A DNA stretch of 64,000 nucleotides, from assembly GCF_002099425.1 (NCBI RefSeq), contig NW_018343979.1, positions 1,475,501 through 1,539,500 of the forward strand, in the 5' to 3' direction. The translations under genes and the position numbers were made by a program. The notes below the pieces were generated by a model. The model was given only the letters and a program-made list of their open reading frames with translations, had not been told where the DNA came from and did no database searches. The DNA comes from Phascolarctos cinereus (Eukaryota > Chordata > Mammalia > Diprotodontia > Phascolarctidae). Shown piece after piece: positions 59,880 through 64,000 of the stretch (positions are counted from its first letter, which is position 1; each line of letters begins with the position of its first letter).

Positions 59880-62080
59880 TTAAAATTTAGAGACTGGAAC
59901 AAATTCACTAAGCATCAGGGGAATAAAAAAAAGTAAGAGGTGCAATCATGCTACCAGAGAAAGAAAAAAATCAATATAAAAAGATAAACAAGAAAATTAC
60001 ATTAAGCTTAAAGACTACAAACCAATATCTATGCTGTACCTATATGTTCCAAATTCCTTAGTATGTAAATTTGTAACTAAATTAAAAGATGTAGACAAAA
60101 ATACAATAATAGTAGGTGACCTAATCTCTCTCCCTCTCTTTCTGAATTTGACAAATCAGAAAGATAAAAAAAGAATATATTGACTTGAACATACTGTTGG
60201 AGAAATAAGGCTTAAAAGACTGTGGCATCTTTTGGATGGGGCCACTGAAGAATATACATATTTATTAGCAACATATGGCACTTCTACAAAACTTGACAAT
60301 GAATTTTGGAATGGAGAAATTGCAAATAAATGTAAAAAGACAGAAATACTAAACACATCCTTTATAACATACAATAAGATACAAATAGTAATCAGTTCAG
60401 AGAGCACCAAAGGAGACAAACCTAAGAAACAATAAAATACCAAATAATGAATGGATCAAAGACCAAATCATACAACTATTTAATAATTTTGTGAAAGACA
60501 TTTCTAGAATGCTGCTAAAGCAGTCCTCAGGGAAAAAATTGTATCCCTACAAAAATGCAAACAATAAAGAAACAGGGAGAATTAATTAGTTGAATATACA
60601 TTTTAAATTACAAAGCCAATAAATAAACAAACCCTAAGTAAGTACAAAATATAGAAAATTATAGGAGAAATACATTGGAAAACAAAAATACTACAGATAA
60701 TAAATAACATTCTTTAAAAACAAAAAGACTAACACAGTTGATGTATTTTAGTTAACCTGATTCAAAAGTAGAGGGGAAAAAATCAAATCAACAAAAATAA
60801 AAATGAACAAGATGAAATCAAAAGAAAAAAAGCAGAAGAAATAAAATTATTTATCAGAACTTACTACGTAAGTTTATACTGAAAGTATAAACAAAATAGA
60901 GAATTACTTTAAAGACATAAATTATCTGGACTAGCAAAGTAGCAAATACAGATCTCAAAAATCCAATCTCAGACAATAAAATTGAACTAGTTGTAAAGGA
61001 ATCAACAGCAGAAGGGGGAGGGGGAGAGAAATGTGGTCTTACTGGGTTTATAGAAGAATTCTATTAATAGTTTAAAGAACAATTAATACCTATTCTCAAA
61101 ATTATTCTCAAAAATTGAGGGGAAAAAGCACCATACTAAGCTCTTTCTATGTGACAAATAATGTCTTAATAGCTAAAGCAAGAAATTATAAACTATATAT
61201 ATAACTATATATATAAAACTATATATGGATGACTGTTGAATCAATATTTTAAATATTTAAAACGTATTTTAAATATTTTTGCCAGTATAGTCTGGCAAAA
61301 AGGTCACAGCAATTTATTCGAAAATTACTTATAACCAGTATATATGTATGTATATGCATGCACACACAAACACATACATACATGCACACACCAGAAATGC
61401 AAGGTTGATTAAAGATTAAGAAAACGATTAACATAATTAATCATATAAAATAATCCCAAACTGCATGTTCATCTCAATAAATGCACAAAAGCCTCTAAGA
61501 AAGTATACTCACTTATGGCCAAAACCTTACAAAGTGTACACATAGGAATTTTTTTAACATGATAAAGAAAAGCTATCTAAAAGTAAAAGCAAGCATTAAA
61601 TACAAAAGGGATACACTAGAAGGTTTCCCCCCCAAAAAAAAAATACAGCAGCAAAACAATGACACCCATTTTCCTCTGCTGTTATATGATATAGCTCTAG
61701 AAATGCTAACTATGTCAATCAGATAACAGAAATTATTTGAAAGCATAAAGAGAGGTTAAAAAAGGAGATAAAATTATTTTTATTTGCTGATGACAATAGT
61801 TTAAAAAATCCTAGGGAATCAACAAAGAAACTAATTGAAATAATTAACAGCTTCAGCAGAGTTGCAAGTTACAAAATGAATTTATAAAACCAGCCTCATT
61901 TGCATATAATAATAAGATCCAGGAGGCACTAGTAGAAAGAATTCTTCCTACTATTCAATATATCATTATTTGGAAGTCATTCTACCAAAAAACATTCAAT
62001 TCTTGTATAGAATCAATTATAAAATTTTAATTAAAGAAATAAAAAACTTAAATAGTTTGAGGCATATTCAGTGTTCATGG
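59880..62080 (+). mobile_element. L1 LINE, degraded ORF2
   Basis: The endonuclease end near 60105-60180 reads VGDLISLPLFLNL. An LFADDNSLKNPRESTKKLI block near 61782-61840 carries the RT FADD motif. About 2.2 kb in order with many breaks. Both UTRs are absent. Confidence 0.65.
61325..61392. repeat. Low-complexity (ATGT)/(CACA) tract
   Basis: TATATGTATGTATATGCATG then CACACACAAACACATACATA within the L1 copy. Confidence 0.85.
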
Positions 62081-62087
62081 CTGGGCT

Positions 62088-62335
62088 TTTGTTCAGTAGT
62101 TTTAGTCATGTCCAACTCTTCATGACCCTCTTTGGGGTTTTCTTGGCAAAGATCCCAGAGTGGTTTGTCATTTCCTTCTCCAGCTCATTTCACAGATGAG
62201 GAAACTGAGAGGTTAAGTGACTTCCCCAGGGTCACACAGCTAGTAAACATCAGAGGCCAGATTTGAACTCAGGAAGATGAATCTTCCTGACTCTAGGCCC
62301 AGCAATATATCCACTGTGCCACCTAGCTGCCCCAT
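62088..62335 (-). mobile_element. Long marsupial tRNA-derived SINE
   Basis: TTGTTCAGTAGTTTTAGTCA, CTTTGGGGTTTTCTTGGCAA, CACAGATGAGGAAACTGAGA, AGGGTCACACAGCTAGTAAA and TGCCACCTAGCTGCCCC (reversed head). Full length. Confidence 0.88.
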
Positions 62336-62514
62336 GTCTGGTCTATACCAATATTATAAAAATAACAATAGTACCAAAGTTTAATTTATAGATTTAATGT
62401 TATACCAATCAGACCACCAAAGGGATGCTTTGCAGAGGTAGATAAAATAATGACAAAATTCATTTTGAGAAACAATAGATCTAGAATGCAAAGGGAAATA
62501 ATGAAAATAGGTAT

Positions 62515-62605
62515 TCTGCCTTTGTATATATAGTGCTTACCACAGTGCCTGGTACATAGTAGGCACTTAATAAATGCTTATTGACTCCCTGACTTCTAGA
62601 TCTCC
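62515..62605 (+). mobile_element. L2 3' terminus
   Basis: TGCTTACCACAGTGCCTGGT, ACATAGTAGGCACTTAATAA and ATGCTTATTGACTCCCTGAC. Confidence 0.7.
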
Positions 62606-62895
62606 AACCATAATATAAAGGAACATTCCAGAAACATTTAGTACTGTTTTTAAAATAGAAAAAGTAGACCAGTGAGATAGATAAAACAAGAGAATTCCCA
62701 ATTTCATAAAAACTTCTAAGAAAACCAGAAAGGAGTCTGGCAGAAGTTGGATTTAGACCCCGCTTCTTACAACAAATTCCATAACATTCAAATGATTACC
62801 TGAATACTATAGATGATGAAATGATTTTTTAAAAAGAAGCAGATCACATATCAATCATAGATATAGGCAAAAAATGAATTTTCCACTGAGTTAGG

Positions 62896-63388
62896 TGATG
62901 AGGTAAAAAAGAGTGCTTGAGGCAGATGGAGCAAGCAGGATGTGAGAAAGAGATAAGATGCAGGCTGTGAGCCGCCAGAAAAGTGATCAAAGAAGACTAT
63001 GCATTGAAGCCCCCTCCATGGACTTATCTGTGTGCTTTCACAAAGCACCCTCAATTCCAGAACAGCTCTTCCCCTCCCCTTTCTTGTTCTCTTTGCTTAT
63101 CACCTCTGGACTACCTGGTATCCCAGACGTTTTGGAGCCATGCTTTTTCCTGTCATTCTCTCGTCCCTTTCCTCTATTCCTTAAAATTGTATTTAAACCA
63201 TACCTTTGACCTGGCTAACCGCCTTTGCCTCCTACAGGAAGCAGGGCCTGTGGCCAGTGCTCTGCCTCCCGTGTGGAGTAGAACCCATTGGGGCTCTGTC
63301 TCATGGGGAGCAGGCCCACTTGGGTGCATCACCCCAATAAATGCCTTTGTTTAAATTGGAGACTGTCCAAGTGATTTTTTTCATCACA
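62896..63388 (+). mobile_element. Probable solo LTR of an endogenous retrovirus
   Basis: A GC-richer block of about 490 bp with LTR-like order. It starts at a TG with TGATGA, has a TATA-like TATTTAAA near 63190, a polyadenylation signal AATAAA at 63336-63341, and a short T-rich U5 ending in TCATCACA. The TGATGA start and TCATCA end form a short inverted repeat. TAGG precedes it and recurs just after it, a possible short target repeat. No internal viral genes flank it, so if the call is right it is a recombined solo LTR. Family and age are not fixed; orientation follows the AATAAA. Edges are approximate. Confidence 0.5.
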
Positions 63389-63649
63389 CTAGGACCCGCA
63401 TGTCTATTCTTCATCATTAGGGATAGTAGCAGTTATAAAAGTGAAAACTGATAATTTTGATTACATGAACTAAAGAGCATTTCATAATGAAATTTAACAA
63501 ATCTAGAATCAGAAGGGAAGTTGCCAACTGGAGGGTAAGTACTTTGGGTTAAGTATCTCTGATAAGGGGTTGACATACAAGATATGTTGACAACTAATAA
63601 AGATATAGAAGACCAAGAGTCATTCCCCAGTAGAGAAGTGTCAAAGGAT

Positions 63650-64000
63650 ATTCAGTTCAATTCAAACCAATGAATATTTATAAAGCTTCTGCAATGGGTC
63701 AAGCACTGTGTTAATTCCTGGGATACAAATAAGAAAAAGAAAGACAGTCTCTGCCCTCAACAAACTTACAATGTAATAGGGAAGACAACACCCAAAAAGA
63801 AGCTAGAAGGAGATAGGAGGGGTGGAGAGGAGGAACATGGTATACCCAGCATGGGGGCATCTTTTTCCACGAAGTTGAAACCAAGTAGAGCTGCAGATGA
63901 AAAGTGTAGTAAGCTGGAAGTCTAATTCCTGCCCTCTATAAGGGGAAAAAAAGGAGTTAAATGCTCTAATCTCTAGCCAGCCTATCAGAGGGGAGAGGAG
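63650..64000 (-). mobile_element. L2 3' end, runs off the window
   Basis: TATTTATAAAGCTTCTGCAA, GGTCAAGCACTGTGTTAATT, CTGCCCTCAACAAACTTACA and TAATAGGGAAGACAACACCC are the reversed L2 tail. Confidence 0.6.

Noticed and set aside
62958-63354. Overlapping ORFs of 83 and 123 codons
   Set aside because: They fall inside the probable solo LTR, are rich in Pro/Ser/Leu and show no domain.

Overview
The window reads as nuclear DNA of a marsupial. It is AT-rich and intron-dominated, and it carries marsupial-type repeats: tRNA-derived SINEs with a 'GGCAGCTAGGTGGC' head, an RTE LINE with an RTE-tailed SINE, marsupial L1, many L2 and MIR copies, and palindromic hAT MITEs. The species cannot be fixed from the sequence. 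No bacterial, organellar or CRISPR feature was seen. All repeat family names are from memory of consensus sequences; no search was run.

The only host gene I can support is the 5' part of TBC1D32 (broad-minded/BROMI, C6orf170), a ciliary and Hedgehog-pathway protein. It lies on the minus strand. The start codon is at 46614 and 13 coding exons run leftwards to 3986, where the gene leaves the window. Every exon has an AG acceptor and a GT donor, and all twelve joins keep the reading frame. Together they give 1,462 coding bases, about 487 codons, which is the N-terminal helical part. The C-terminal TBC domain lies beyond the left edge. A GC-rich CpG-island promoter (about 46.48-47.13 kb) marks the 5' end and may hide a short 5'UTR intron.

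Layout: 0-4 kb is intron 13, with a degraded RTE LINE and an L1 ORF1 piece. 4-14.8 kb holds exons 13 to 6, with a Ty3/Gypsy integrase fossil and a palindromic hAT element in intron 8. 14.8-46.5 kb holds exons 5 to 1 and large introns. These contain L2 copies on both strands, an RTE-tailed SINE, and a 4-kb L1 that lacks most of ORF2 and has an RPL18 processed pseudogene inside its ORF1. They also contain a second ORF1-bearing L1/HAL1-like copy and several hAT MITEs. 46.5-47.1 kb is the promoter. 47.1-64 kb is gene-free upstream DNA (in human the next gene on this side is GJA1). It holds L1 pieces, a CR1/L3-like LINE, a hAT element split by a SINE, and a probable solo LTR at about 62.9-63.4 kb.

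I found no new biological system. The points most worth a second look are the possible 5'UTR intron and duplicated GC boxes at the TBC1D32 promoter, the RPL18-in-L1 nest, the L1 copies that keep their 5' part but lack ORF2, the Gypsy integrase fossil, a diverged direct-repeat pair at 28.7/29.6 kb, and the LINE/SINE pair that share an RTE tail.
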